A stretch of DNA of 64,000 nt. Origin: Firmicutes bacterium CAG:194. Lineage in GTDB: Bacteria > Bacillota > Clostridia > Lachnospirales > Lachnospiraceae. Under the pieces are notes generated by a model. It worked only from the letters and a program-made list of their open reading frames with translations, had not been told where the DNA came from and searched no databases. Position 1 is the stretch's first letter, and each line of letters begins with the position of its first letter. Location: contig HF995233.1 of NCBI GenBank assembly GCA_000432915.1, positions 112,708 through 176,707 on the forward strand. The letters are read 5' to 3'. This document shows positions 17,455-25,987 of this stretch, in pieces. The translations under genes and the position numbers were made by a program.

Positions 17455-19947
17455 TTACAGGAATTTTGCTTCTTCTTTTACCTTTTCACTTTCCTGTTTC
17501 CGTTTTAATGCCTCTTCTTCCAGCTCGCGTGCTTCTTTTTCCAGTTCTTCCGCATATTTGGCTTCTTCCATGGCACGTTTCAGGGCTTCCTTGGCTTCTT
17601 CCTGTGCACGTTTCGCCTGTTCCTTGGCTTCATCTGCCAGTTTTCGTGCTTCTGTCTCCGCTGCCTTTGCCTGCTCCAGTTTTTCCTGCTCCAGTTTTCT
17701 CTGTCTTTCTTCTTCCTTCAGGCGTTCAATCTCTGCCTTTTCCTTTGCTGTAAAAGGTGTATAGCTGAATATCTGCATGCTTAACGCCGGCATTTTGATA
17801 CGGATACTGTCTTCTCTGTCGTCACATTCATCTTCTTTTGATGCAATGGCTCTTACATTGATATCATTTTCGCCGCCAAACTTACGCGCATCGGAATTCA
17901 GAATTTCCTTATATTTGCCCGGATACGGAACACCGATCTTGTAATCTGTCCGTTTTTCATTGGCAAAGTTGCAGACAACCAGCAGGGTATCCTTATCCTT
18001 TCCTGTTTTCCGCAAAAATACAATAACATTTTCATTTGCGGAAATATTATTGATCCATTCAAAGCCTTCCGGATCGTTATCCTCCGCATATAACGCAGGG
18101 TATTCCCTGTACATGCTGTTCAGTTTCTTAACATATTCCTGCATCTGTTTATGCTGGTCATACTGCAAAAGCTCCCATTCCACGCTTCTGTTCTCATTCC
18201 ATTCATCAAACTCTGCAATGTCCTGACCCATGAACAGCAGCTTTTTGCCCGGATGTGCCATCATAAAGCCGTAGGCTGCACGCAGGTTTTTAAACTTATC
18301 CGGAATCTCGCCCGGCATTTTGCCGATCATGGAAGATTTGCCGTGCACAACCTCATCATGGGAAAGTACCAGCATGAATTTTTCACTGTATGCGTAGATC
18401 ATACTGAAGGTCAGCTCACCATGGTGCTGGCCTCTGAAATAAGGATCCAGATGCATATAGCCCGTAAAATCATTCATCCAGCCCATATTCCATTTCAGAT
18501 CAAAACCAAGTCCGTCCTTTTCAACAGGCTCTGTTACCTTCGGCCATGCAGTCGATTCTTCTGCGATCGTGATAACGCCGTCCTTCTGCTTATGGATCAC
18601 ACTGTTCAGATGCTTTAAAAATTCGATTGCTTCCAGATTTTCCTTTCCACCGTAAATATTCGGGATCCATTCGCCTTCGTTCTTGCCGTAATCCAGATAG
18701 AGCATAGATGCCACAGCGTCCATACGGATTCCGTCCGCATGGAATACATTGATCCAGAACAATGCATTGGCGATCAGATAGTTCTTCACTTCAGGTCTGC
18801 CATAATTGTAAATAAGAGTTCCCCAATGCGGATGACATCCCTGTCTCCAGTCAGCATGCTCATACAGGCATGTTCCGTCAAAGGTTGCCAGTCCCTGTTC
18901 GTCCTTCGGGAAATGCGCCGGAACCCAGTCGAAGATAACACCAATCCCATGCTTGTGCATCTCATTCATAAAGAACATAAAATCTTCCGGAGAACCATAA
19001 CGGGAAGTCGGTGCATAGTAACCAATTACCTGATAGCCCCAGGAAGCGTCGAGCGGGTGCTCCATAACAGGCATCAGTTCAATGTGTGTATAGCCCATTT
19101 CCTTCACATAGGAAATGATCTTCGGTGCCAGTTCTCTGTAATTTACATACGATCCATTCTCGCCTCTTGCAAAGGAACCGAGATATACTTCGTAAACAGA
19201 TATTGCTTCCTTTTCCGGTTTGAAATTCTTTCTATCTGCCAGCCAGTTTTCATCCGACCATTTAAACTTGGAAAGATCTGCCACAACAGAAGCAGTGTTT
19301 GGGCGGAGCTGCGCCTGATTTCCGTAAGGATCTGCCTTTAAAAAGGTCTTTCCGCCTTTTAATTTGATCTCATACTTATAATTATCTCCGACATTGGCAC
19401 ACGGAATAAAGAGTTCAAAAATACCGCTGTCCCACAGGCGGCGCATCTGATGAAATCTACCGTCCCATCCGTTGAAATCCCCTACAACACTGACACGCAT
19501 GGCATTTGGTGCCCAGACTGCAAAGTGAACACCGGAAATGCCGTTGATCTTCATCGGGTGTGCGCCCAGAATGTCGTATACATTATAATGGATTCCATGG
19601 TTGAATTTTTCTGTATCTTTTTTTGTGATCACAGGTCCAAAACAATAGGGATCACATACTTCCTTGATCTGTCCGTCCTGCATCCGTACTTCCACGGTAT
19701 AACAGTCTGTTTTCTCTGCCTTTGGAACAAGCGCTGCAAAATACCCCTCTTCATCAGCAAGCTCCATGGCATATCTGTTTTTACCGATCACGATCACAGC
19801 ACTGACCGCGCCCGGATAAAAGAACTGGATCATGGTATTCATGCCTCTTACATGAGGACCGAGCAATCTGTGCGGATCATCCTCCTCCGCATACACAATA
19901 CCTTCCACATCTGCCCAGTTCATCAGTTTGTATAATTTCTTTGTCAT
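17455..19947 (-). CDS. glgB: 1,4-alpha-glucan branching enzyme with C-terminal coiled-coil tail
   Basis: An 830-aa GH13 enzyme that forms alpha-1,6 branches in glycogen. An N-terminal CBM48/Ig-like region (VHFAVWAPNAMRVSVVGDFNGW) precedes the catalytic barrel: MPVMEHPLDASWGYQ, nucleophile Asp in DGIRMDAVASM, acid Glu in TIAEES, and third Asp in LSHDEVVHGKSS. The barrel and beta-sandwich end near residue 725 (FSYTPF). The last ~100 residues are almost entirely Glu, Lys, Arg, Ala and Gln in heptad-like order, a long coiled coil absent from standard GlgB (~630-730 aa). ATG 19947 has GGGAGG upstream. No other glycogen gene is adjacent. Confidence 0.93.
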   Translation of the reverse strand: MTKKLYKLMNWADVEGIVYAEEDDPHRLLGPHVRGMNTMIQFFYPGAVSAVIVIGKNRYAMELADEEGYFAALVPKAEKTDCYTVEVRMQDGQIKEVCDPYCFGPVITKKDTEKFNHGIHYNVYDILGAHPMKINGISGVHFAVWAPNAMRVSVVGDFNGWDGRFHQMRRLWDSGIFELFIPCANVGDNYKYEIKLKGGKTFLKADPYGNQAQLRPNTASVVADLSKFKWSDENWLADRKNFKPEKEAISVYEVYLGSFARGENGSYVNYRELAPKIISYVKEMGYTHIELMPVMEHPLDASWGYQVIGYYAPTSRYGSPEDFMFFMNEMHKHGIGVIFDWVPAHFPKDEQGLATFDGTCLYEHADWRQGCHPHWGTLIYNYGRPEVKNYLIANALFWINVFHADGIRMDAVASMLYLDYGKNEGEWIPNIYGGKENLEAIEFLKHLNSVIHKQKDGVITIAEESTAWPKVTEPVEKDGLGFDLKWNMGWMNDFTGYMHLDPYFRGQHHGELTFSMIYAYSEKFMLVLSHDEVVHGKSSMIGKMPGEIPDKFKNLRAAYGFMMAHPGKKLLFMGQDIAEFDEWNENRSVEWELLQYDQHKQMQEYVKKLNSMYREYPALYAEDNDPEGFEWINNISANENVIVFLRKTGKDKDTLLVVCNFANEKRTDYKIGVPYPGKYKEILNSDARKFGGENDINVRAIASKEDECDDREDSIRIKMPALSMQIFSYTPFTAKEKAEIERLKEEERQRKLEQEKLEQAKAAETEARKLADEAKEQAKRAQEEAKEALKRAMEEAKYAEELEKEARELEEEALKRKQESEKVKEEAKFL

Positions 19948-20001
19948 GTAACATCCTCCCATTTCATTGCAGGCATTTCTCTGCTTTTACCTATTTGCAA
20001 T

Positions 20002-20081
20002 TATTATATGATGTCGGGGTCAAAAGCCCCGGCTTTGATGCTCACGTGGTTTTAGACCTTTTGACTCTGGCATCATTATAT
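20002..20081 (-). repeat. Family B 3'-end element, copy 1 (short form)
   Basis: On the minus strand it begins at the DUF1015 stop codon (TAATGATG, the last A of TAA opening the stem). Outer stem ATGATG/CATCAT (20076-20071 with 20013-20008). Conserved blocks AGTCAAAAGGTCTAAA and GCATCAAAG, then GGGGCTTTTGACCCC hairpin. It matches 63021-63226 but lacks that copy's central insert. It lies between DUF1015 and glgB, which are co-directional. Confidence 0.75.
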
Positions 20082-21314
20082 TTTATGTATAAATAATCCA
20101 CTTCTCAGCTTTGGTTCAAACCATGTGGACTTTGGTGGCATCAGACGGTCTGCGTCTGCTACGGCAAACAGCTCCTCCATGGAAGTCGGATACAGGCAGA
20201 AAGCCGCCTGACAGTCTGTGTGACAGCGCCGCTCCAGCTCTGCCAGCCCACGTATGCCTCCCACAAAGTCAATGCGGTGATCCGTTTTTGGATCCCGGAT
20301 ATTTAAGATCGGTGCCAGAAGGTCATTCTGCAATACAGAAACATCCAGTGCTTCCACAGGATCTTCGCTTTTCTTCCCGATCTGTGTAAGCACATACCAC
20401 CGGTTCTCCAGATACATGCCAAACATACCTTTTCTGTCACAGTGTACAGCCTCTGTCCCATCACCGTTCAGATGCACTGTAAATTTCTCTCTGACTTTTT
20501 CCAGAAACGCCTCCGGCGAAAGTCCGTTCAGATCTTTTACCACTCTGTTATAGTCCATGATATGCAGCTCCGACTCCGCAAATAAAACGGAAAGGAAATA
20601 ATTGAATTCTTCGTTTCCCGTATAGCCTGGGTTTTCTTCGCGTCGTTTCAAAGATACTTTTACTGCGGAAGCACAGCGGTGATGCCCATCCGCAATATAG
20701 ATTTTCTCCATATTTGCAAAGCAATTTTGAATTTGACTGATTCGGTCAACATCTGTAATCTGCCACATCCGATGTCTAATCCCGTCTTCGGAAGTAAAAT
20801 CCGCATATGGCATGTTCTGTTTCTCTGTCTGTTTGATCTGTTCAAGTGCATCATCTGTCCGATATGCCAGAAAGATCGGCCCTGTCTGGGCAGAGAGCGT
20901 GTCTACATGACGGATCCTGTCCGCTTCTTTTTCCGCACGCGTATTTTCATGCTTCATGATCACGCCTGACAGGTAATCATCCACACTTGCACAGGCTACG
21001 ATACCGGTCTGGCTTCTTCCCTGCATCGTCAGCTCATATAAGTAATAGCACGGCTTCTCATCCTGTATATAGGTTCCATCCGCGATCTGACCGGTCAAAA
21101 GCTGCTGTGCCCGCTCGTACACCTTTGGATCATAGGTGTCCACCTCGTCTGCAAGCCCTGTTTCCGCTCTGTCGATATTTAAAAAGGAAAGCGGATTGCC
21201 TTTCACAGCTTCTTTGGCTTCCTGTCTGTTATAGACATCATACGGAAGTGCTGCTACATTCGCTTCCAATCCCTTTCCCGGTCTGATACTGCAAAATGGT
21301 TTGATATCTGCCAT
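20076..21314 (-). CDS. DUF1015 family protein
   Basis: A 412-aa cytoplasmic protein of the DUF1015 family, recognised by ADIKPFCSIRP at the start, ALPYDVYNRQEA, MKHENTRAEKEADRI, IYIADGHHRCASAV and the C-terminal MPPKSTWFEPKLRSGLFIH. The HHR and HENT motifs are the most conserved points of the family, whose function is unknown. ATG 21314 has AGGAG at 6 nt. The family is often near serine biosynthesis genes; serC-serA are 0.9 kb upstream here, separated by a small gene and repeats. That association is inference. Confidence 0.9.
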   Translation of the reverse strand: MADIKPFCSIRPGKGLEANVAALPYDVYNRQEAKEAVKGNPLSFLNIDRAETGLADEVDTYDPKVYERAQQLLTGQIADGTYIQDEKPCYYLYELTMQGRSQTGIVACASVDDYLSGVIMKHENTRAEKEADRIRHVDTLSAQTGPIFLAYRTDDALEQIKQTEKQNMPYADFTSEDGIRHRMWQITDVDRISQIQNCFANMEKIYIADGHHRCASAVKVSLKRREENPGYTGNEEFNYFLSVLFAESELHIMDYNRVVKDLNGLSPEAFLEKVREKFTVHLNGDGTEAVHCDRKGMFGMYLENRWYVLTQIGKKSEDPVEALDVSVLQNDLLAPILNIRDPKTDHRIDFVGGIRGLAELERRCHTDCQAAFCLYPTSMEELFAVADADRLMPPKSTWFEPKLRSGLFIHKI

Positions 21315-21444
21315 CATGTTCTCCTGTAAGTGATAATTTTATATAACATGTATAGTATAGCAAATTTGGCAGGGTAAGTAAACTTTTTTGACAGTGCATG
21401 TGAAAAATGATAAGATGTGTTTCACAAAGAAAGGATGGTTTGTT

Positions 21445-21717
21445 ATGACAAAAGAAGATCAGGCATTTTTAGATCGTATCACTGCCTATATCAACAAGAA
21501 ATCGATCAACAGTGATCCGAATCAGCGTGCGACCGCTACTACCTCGCAGCAGATTGATAAATTGAAACCGATATTTATGAAGATTGCCAATGAAGACGGA
21601 TGTGAGATTTCCGACGTGCTCGTCCGTTATATGGATCTTTCCTCGCAGGCTGCGGCAGAGAAAGCTGCCAGAGAGCAGGCGGATACCGTGGATCTCGGCT
21701 CGCTACTTAAAATGTAA
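21445..21717 (+). CDS. Small hypothetical protein (90 aa)
   Basis: A soluble 90-aa, mainly helical protein (MTKEDQAFLDRITAYINKK; LKPIFMKIANEDGCEISDV; QAAAEKAAREQAD). ATG 21445 follows AAAGGATGG; the frame extends upstream without a ribosome site. I do not recognise the family. Its 3' end is 27 nt before the family A element 21744-21915, whose outer stem may serve as its terminator. Confidence 0.6.
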   Translation: MTKEDQAFLDRITAYINKKSINSDPNQRATATTSQQIDKLKPIFMKIANEDGCEISDVLVRYMDLSSQAAAEKAAREQADTVDLGSLLKM

Positions 21718-21743
21718 TCATTCCATAAAGTATCATATACTCT

Positions 21744-21915
21744 AAATGGGTATTTCCTATAACCGCAATCACACTTGACTCCCCTGCGATTTGTCAAAGC
21801 ACATATTGCACGTGCTCCGGCCGCTAGAAAGCGTAGCGGTCTCTCCGCACGGCAAGTGCTTTGCAAATCTCGGTCGTCTACGCTATCGATTGCTCATTAT
21901 AGGAAATACCCATTT
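21744..21915 (+). repeat. Family A structured 3'-end element, copy 1
   Basis: A 172-nt hairpin-forming element. The outer stem is a perfect 19-bp pairing (21744-21762 with 21897-21915). Inside come GCAATC/GATTGC (21765-21770 with 21888-21893), a conserved asymmetric internal loop (17 nt on the 5' side, 18 nt on the 3' side), then a GATTTG/CAAATC stem and a variable apex. It shares core sequence with 21997-22167 and 39599-39857. Orientation is given relative to the upstream gene. Confidence 0.85.
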
Positions 21916-21996
21916 TCTGTATATATTTAACTGTGTAAAAAAAGATAAAATAATAATGACTGCAATATTTATTATTAATATTGATAGAACAATAAA

Positions 21997-22167
21997 GCAG
22001 GAAGCCCTATATAAAAAGCAATCGATAGTGTAGCCGACCGAGATTTATCGTTCCCTTTACCGGAGCGAGCGATCACAAAGCTTTTACGTGACGGGAGCCC
22101 GGTAAAATGGGAACGAGATAAATCGCAGGGCAGGCAAACGTGATTGCTTTTATATAAGGCTTCCTGC
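21997..22167 (-). repeat. Family A structured 3'-end element, copy 2
   Basis: A 171-nt element 42 nt downstream of the serA stop, in the serA sense orientation. The outer stem (21997-22017 with 22148-22167) is almost perfect and unrelated in sequence to copy 1. The core GCAATC/GATTGC and the two internal-loop strands are conserved. The next stem reads GATTTATC/GATAAATC instead of GATTTGC/GCAAATC, which keeps pairing. The apex differs from copies 1 and 3. The 490-nt gap between the 90-aa gene and serA holds only copies 1 and 2. Confidence 0.85.
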
Positions 22168-22208
22168 GTATTATTTTACACCTTAAATATTACAATTTAT
22201 AAAAACAT

Positions 22209-23372
22209 CTATTTTACCACACGAACACGGAACACGCCTTCGATGTTCTTCAACTTCTCGACGATATCCTCTGTCACAGGCTGCTCTAAATCCATCATGG
22301 TATAGGCAACTTCACCTCTTGATTTGTTCATCATATCGGTGATGTTCATGCCCTGATCTCCAAAAGTTGCTGTAAACTTTGTGATCATGTTGGCAACATT
22401 TTTATGGAAAATTGCTACACGGCTTGCCTGTGCGCAGACGCCCATGTCAAGAGCCGGATAGTTTACACTGTTTTTGATATTGCCGTTTTCCAGATAATCG
22501 GAAAGTTCTGCAACAGCCATGACTGCACAGTTATCTTCTGATTCTTCTGTGGAAGCGCCAAGATGCGGTGTTACGATACAGCCCGGCTGACCTGCAACAG
22601 TCGGATTTGCAAAGTCCGTCATATATCTCTTTACCTTACCGGATTCGATTGCTTTTAATAAAGCAGGCTCATCCACTAAGATGTCACGTGCATAGTTCAG
22701 GATCACTACGCCATCCTTCATCATGGAAATGGCTTCTGCATTGATCATGCCCTTTGTAGAATCCAGAAGCGGTACGTGAATCGTGATGAAATCACATTCT
22801 GCGTAGATCTCTTCTACGTTTAATACATGCTTTACGCTGCGGTTCAGGTTCCATGCTGCATTAACGGATAAGTATGGATCATAGCCATATACTTCCATAC
22901 CCAAATGGATCGCTGCATTTGCAACCTTGACACCGATCGCACCAAGACCGATGATACCAAGCTTTTTGCCTGCGATCTCAGTACCTGCGAATTTCTTCTT
23001 TTCCTTTTCCTGTGCTTTTGCAATGCCTTCGTCATCTTTATCGGATTTTACCCATTCGATACCACCAACGATATCACGGCTTGCAAGCAGCATACCTGCC
23101 AGCACAAGCTCCTTTACACCATTGGCATTTGCACCGGGTGTATTGAATACGACGATACCTTTTTCCGCACATTTATCAAGCGGGATATTATTGACACCTG
23201 CACCGGCCCTTGCAACAGCAAGCAGCTTTTCAGGTAACTCCATATCATGCATGGCTGCACTTCTGACTAAAACACCATCCGCTTCCTTGATATCTTCTGT
23301 TTTTTTATAATCTGCACCGAAACCGTCCAGTCCAACCTGCGCGATCGGGTTTAAACAATAATACTGAAACAT
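22209..23372 (-). CDS. serA: D-3-phosphoglycerate dehydrogenase
   Basis: A 387-aa NAD-dependent enzyme making 3-phosphohydroxypyruvate, the first step of serine synthesis. The nucleotide site is LGIIGLGAIGVKVANAA; the catalytic Arg is in LNYARDILVDE, Glu downstream, and His in IVTPHLGASTEESEDN. A C-terminal ACT domain (~residues 315-387, beginning VAIFHKNVANMITKF) indicates serine feedback. ATG 23372 follows AGAGGG. It is 23 nt downstream of serC and is the second gene of that operon. Confidence 0.93.
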   Translation of the reverse strand: MFQYYCLNPIAQVGLDGFGADYKKTEDIKEADGVLVRSAAMHDMELPEKLLAVARAGAGVNNIPLDKCAEKGIVVFNTPGANANGVKELVLAGMLLASRDIVGGIEWVKSDKDDEGIAKAQEKEKKKFAGTEIAGKKLGIIGLGAIGVKVANAAIHLGMEVYGYDPYLSVNAAWNLNRSVKHVLNVEEIYAECDFITIHVPLLDSTKGMINAEAISMMKDGVVILNYARDILVDEPALLKAIESGKVKRYMTDFANPTVAGQPGCIVTPHLGASTEESEDNCAVMAVAELSDYLENGNIKNSVNYPALDMGVCAQASRVAIFHKNVANMITKFTATFGDQGMNITDMMNKSRGEVAYTMMDLEQPVTEDIVEKLKNIEGVFRVRVVK

Positions 23373-23395
23373 AAAAATCCCTCTTTTCTACACCT

Positions 23396-24481
23396 TTATT
23401 TTAAGTTCTCTGCCTCGAATTTTTTCATAAACTCTACCAGCTTTACAACACCTTCGTATGGCATTGCGTTGTAGATAGATGCACGCATACCACCGACTGT
23501 TCTGTGCCCCTTCAGATTTTCAAAACCGGCTTCTTTTGCTTCTTTTACAAATTTGGCATCCAGATCTGCATCACCTGTTACGAACGGTACGTTCATCAGG
23601 GATCTGTCTTCCTTTACAACAGTTCCTTTGAATAACTTGCTCTCGTCAAGGAAATCATACAGCACTTCTGCCTTCTTCTCGTTGCGCTCCTTCATCACTT
23701 CCAGACCGCCCATCTTCTTAAGCCACTTAAATACCTTACCGCAGATATAAATGCCGTAAGCCGGTGGTGTATTGTACAGAGACTGCGCATCTGCATGGAT
23801 CTTATACTTTAACATGGTTGGTGTGCCCGGCAGAACATCTTCTGTGATCAGGTCTTCTCTGATGATCACGATAACAACACCTGCAGGACCGATGTTCTTC
23901 TGTACGCCGCCGTAGATCACGCCGTATTTTGTTACATCAACAGGCTCTGATAAGAAGCAGGATGAAACATCCGCTACGAGTGTATGTCCCTTTGTATTCG
24001 GGAGTTTTTTGTATTTTGTACCGTAAATGGTATTGTTCTCACAAATATAAACATAATCAAGATCTTCCGGAATATCCAGATCGGAGCAGTCCGGTATGTA
24101 AGAAAATGTCTTGTCTGCGGAAGAAGCAAGCTCGATCGCATCACCGTAGATCTTAGCTTCCTGATAAGCTTTCTTTGCCCACTGACCTGTTACGATATAA
24201 CCTGCTTTTTTATTCTTCATCAGGTTCATCGGGATCATGGCAAACTGCTGGCTTGCACCGCCCTGCAGGAATAATACTTTATAGTTGTCAGGAATGTTCA
24301 TAAGCTCTCTCAGATCCGATTCGGCTTCCTTGATAATGGTATCGTAGGCTTTGGATCTGTGGCTCATCTCCATAACCGACATACCGGTTCCTCTGTAATC
24401 TAACATTTCATCTGCAGCTTCTTTTAATACTTCTTCAGGTAAAACTGCCGGACCTGCCGAAAAGTTATAAACTCTAGACAC
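23396..24481 (-). CDS. serC: Phosphoserine aminotransferase
   Basis: A 361-aa pyridoxal-phosphate enzyme that transaminates 3-phosphohydroxypyruvate to phosphoserine. Hallmarks are YNFSAGPAVLPEEVL at the start, FLQGGASQQFAMIPMN, DVSSCFLSEPVD, the Schiff-base lysine in GGVQKNIGPAGV, and GGMRASIYNAMP near the end. The start codon is GTG 24481 with AGGAGGAG upstream. It leads the serC-serA operon from a clear promoter (24539-24567). Confidence 0.95.
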   Translation of the reverse strand: MSRVYNFSAGPAVLPEEVLKEAADEMLDYRGTGMSVMEMSHRSKAYDTIIKEAESDLRELMNIPDNYKVLFLQGGASQQFAMIPMNLMKNKKAGYIVTGQWAKKAYQEAKIYGDAIELASSADKTFSYIPDCSDLDIPEDLDYVYICENNTIYGTKYKKLPNTKGHTLVADVSSCFLSEPVDVTKYGVIYGGVQKNIGPAGVVIVIIREDLITEDVLPGTPTMLKYKIHADAQSLYNTPPAYGIYICGKVFKWLKKMGGLEVMKERNEKKAEVLYDFLDESKLFKGTVVKEDRSLMNVPFVTGDADLDAKFVKEAKEAGFENLKGHRTVGGMRASIYNAMPYEGVVKLVEFMKKFEAENLK

Positions 24482-24538
24482 TTTTTTCTCCTCCTGTTTC
24501 TGCCAGATATGGCAGATTATTTTATCAACATCTTAATT

Positions 24539-24567
24539 ATTCTACCTTTTTCGCTTCACCGCGTCAA
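24539..24567 (-). promoter_or_regulatory. Promoter of serC-serA
   Basis: On the minus strand TTGACG (24567-24562), 17 nt, TAGAAT (24544-24539). The -35 box overlaps the stop codon of the upstream L,D-transpeptidase gene. Confidence 0.6.
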
Positions 24568-25982
24568 TAGAAAATAATGACCGGGGTTCCGACCTCCGCC
24601 ATATCATATAGTTTACTGACCTCATCAAACGGCGTATTGATACAGCCGTGAGAGCCGCCTGTTTTATATATACTGCCGCCGAATTTGCGCCGCCATGTCG
24701 CATCATGGATGCCAATATTTCCATAGACCGCCATCCAGTAGCTGACCGGTGTTGCATAATCCTCCCCGCGCAGCACACGGTTTCTCTGCTTAAAATAAAT
24801 ATAACATACCTTCTGCGGCGTTCCACGACCCAGACTTGTATTTCCCGTTACAACAGGCGTGGAAAGCTCCTGCCTGCCATTCACGTAATAATACATCATC
24901 TGGTCGGTCATATCGACTTCTATGTAGGTGGAACCGATATCATCCAGTCCATCGATCCCCGTATAGCTGACCTGCTTGTAAACCGGCGTTCTTGTCTCCA
25001 CTCTGCCACTTGGCACCGCAGCATAAAGATGCGCAAGCTCTTCATCTTCATCAATCTTACAGCCATATGTGCCTGTTTCGACCGTAACGGTCACGCCACG
25101 CGTTGCCCGGAAAGATCTTGGCTTTCCGACTGTATTTAAGTGTTCCGCAAGCTCCTCTACCATCTCCTGCATCAGTTTTTCATCCAGGTACGGCTTTCCC
25201 ACATCATCTAAAAGCAGCTTTCCATCTTCCTGTGCCAGAAGATTGCTTACCTTTTTACGGTCGATCACATAATCACCCTGACTGCTCTCATACGTGATCT
25301 CCGTATTCATATACGGGGACAACGCATCCCAGAGCGCAAGCGTCTGTTTCATCTGACTCGTATAGGCAAAGGTTTCATAGCAGTCTGCTTTTGCCAGATC
25401 GATCTCATATTCCTGTGCATCGAGTGCTTTTTCGATCGCCTGTACGGCTTTTTCATGATTGAGCAGATTCTGTGTTTCATCGTACAGATAATAGCCATCC
25501 GTATTTCTGCGGATCTCGATCACTCTGTTTTTATCTTCTGAGTTGTCCTTCAGATAACTGCAGCCGTCCAGATAAGCGGTCAGCTTGTTATGGTCATAAG
25601 AAATATCCGGCAGAAGCTGTTTCTCCTGATAAGAAACATTGCCGTTTTCTAAAAACCAGTTCACAAATTTCAGTACAGACTGGGTTTCGTGCAGATTCTG
25701 CAGTTCTGCCAGATAATCTTCCCGAAATCCCGCTTCCTCCATCGAAAAAGAATGCTCTTCTCCTTCTGCATCCGTAATGATGCAGGTCGGAAGCAGCGCA
25801 TTCTCTTTCAGCTTGTCATTCATCTGCTGCGGAGTCATATCCGCTGCGTAGACACCATTCACAAACAGCCCGGGCATAAATGTCTCCCGGTACTGAAAGC
25901 GGATCGCACCATAGCAGCCCCCAATGAGCGCCGCAGGCAATACAATCAGAATGACAAATAAGATCATAAGAATTCTTTTCAT
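24564..25982 (-). CDS. L,D-transpeptidase (YkuD) with peptidoglycan-binding-4 domains
   Basis: A 472-aa membrane-anchored extracytoplasmic enzyme that crosslinks peptidoglycan 3-3 or attaches proteins. Residues 1-25 are a hydrophobic anchor (ILMILFVILIVLPAALIGGCYG). The middle holds PG-binding-4-like repeats. The C-terminal YkuD domain has IGIHDATW and the catalytic SHGCINTP (His/Cys). The gene starts 5 nt after the ilvB stop, so it shares the leuB-ilvD-ilvB transcript, an odd partner for branched-chain amino acid genes. Confidence 0.9.
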   Translation of the reverse strand: MKRILMILFVILIVLPAALIGGCYGAIRFQYRETFMPGLFVNGVYAADMTPQQMNDKLKENALLPTCIITDAEGEEHSFSMEEAGFREDYLAELQNLHETQSVLKFVNWFLENGNVSYQEKQLLPDISYDHNKLTAYLDGCSYLKDNSEDKNRVIEIRRNTDGYYLYDETQNLLNHEKAVQAIEKALDAQEYEIDLAKADCYETFAYTSQMKQTLALWDALSPYMNTEITYESSQGDYVIDRKKVSNLLAQEDGKLLLDDVGKPYLDEKLMQEMVEELAEHLNTVGKPRSFRATRGVTVTVETGTYGCKIDEDEELAHLYAAVPSGRVETRTPVYKQVSYTGIDGLDDIGSTYIEVDMTDQMMYYYVNGRQELSTPVVTGNTSLGRGTPQKVCYIYFKQRNRVLRGEDYATPVSYWMAVYGNIGIHDATWRRKFGGSIYKTGGSHGCINTPFDEVSKLYDMAEVGTPVIIFY

Positions 25983-25987
25983 AGAAT

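Noticed and set aside
21744..22167. CRISPR array or transposon in the 490-nt gap
   Set aside because: There are no evenly spaced direct repeats and no transposase; the repeats are long inverted structures with sequence-divergent outer stems.
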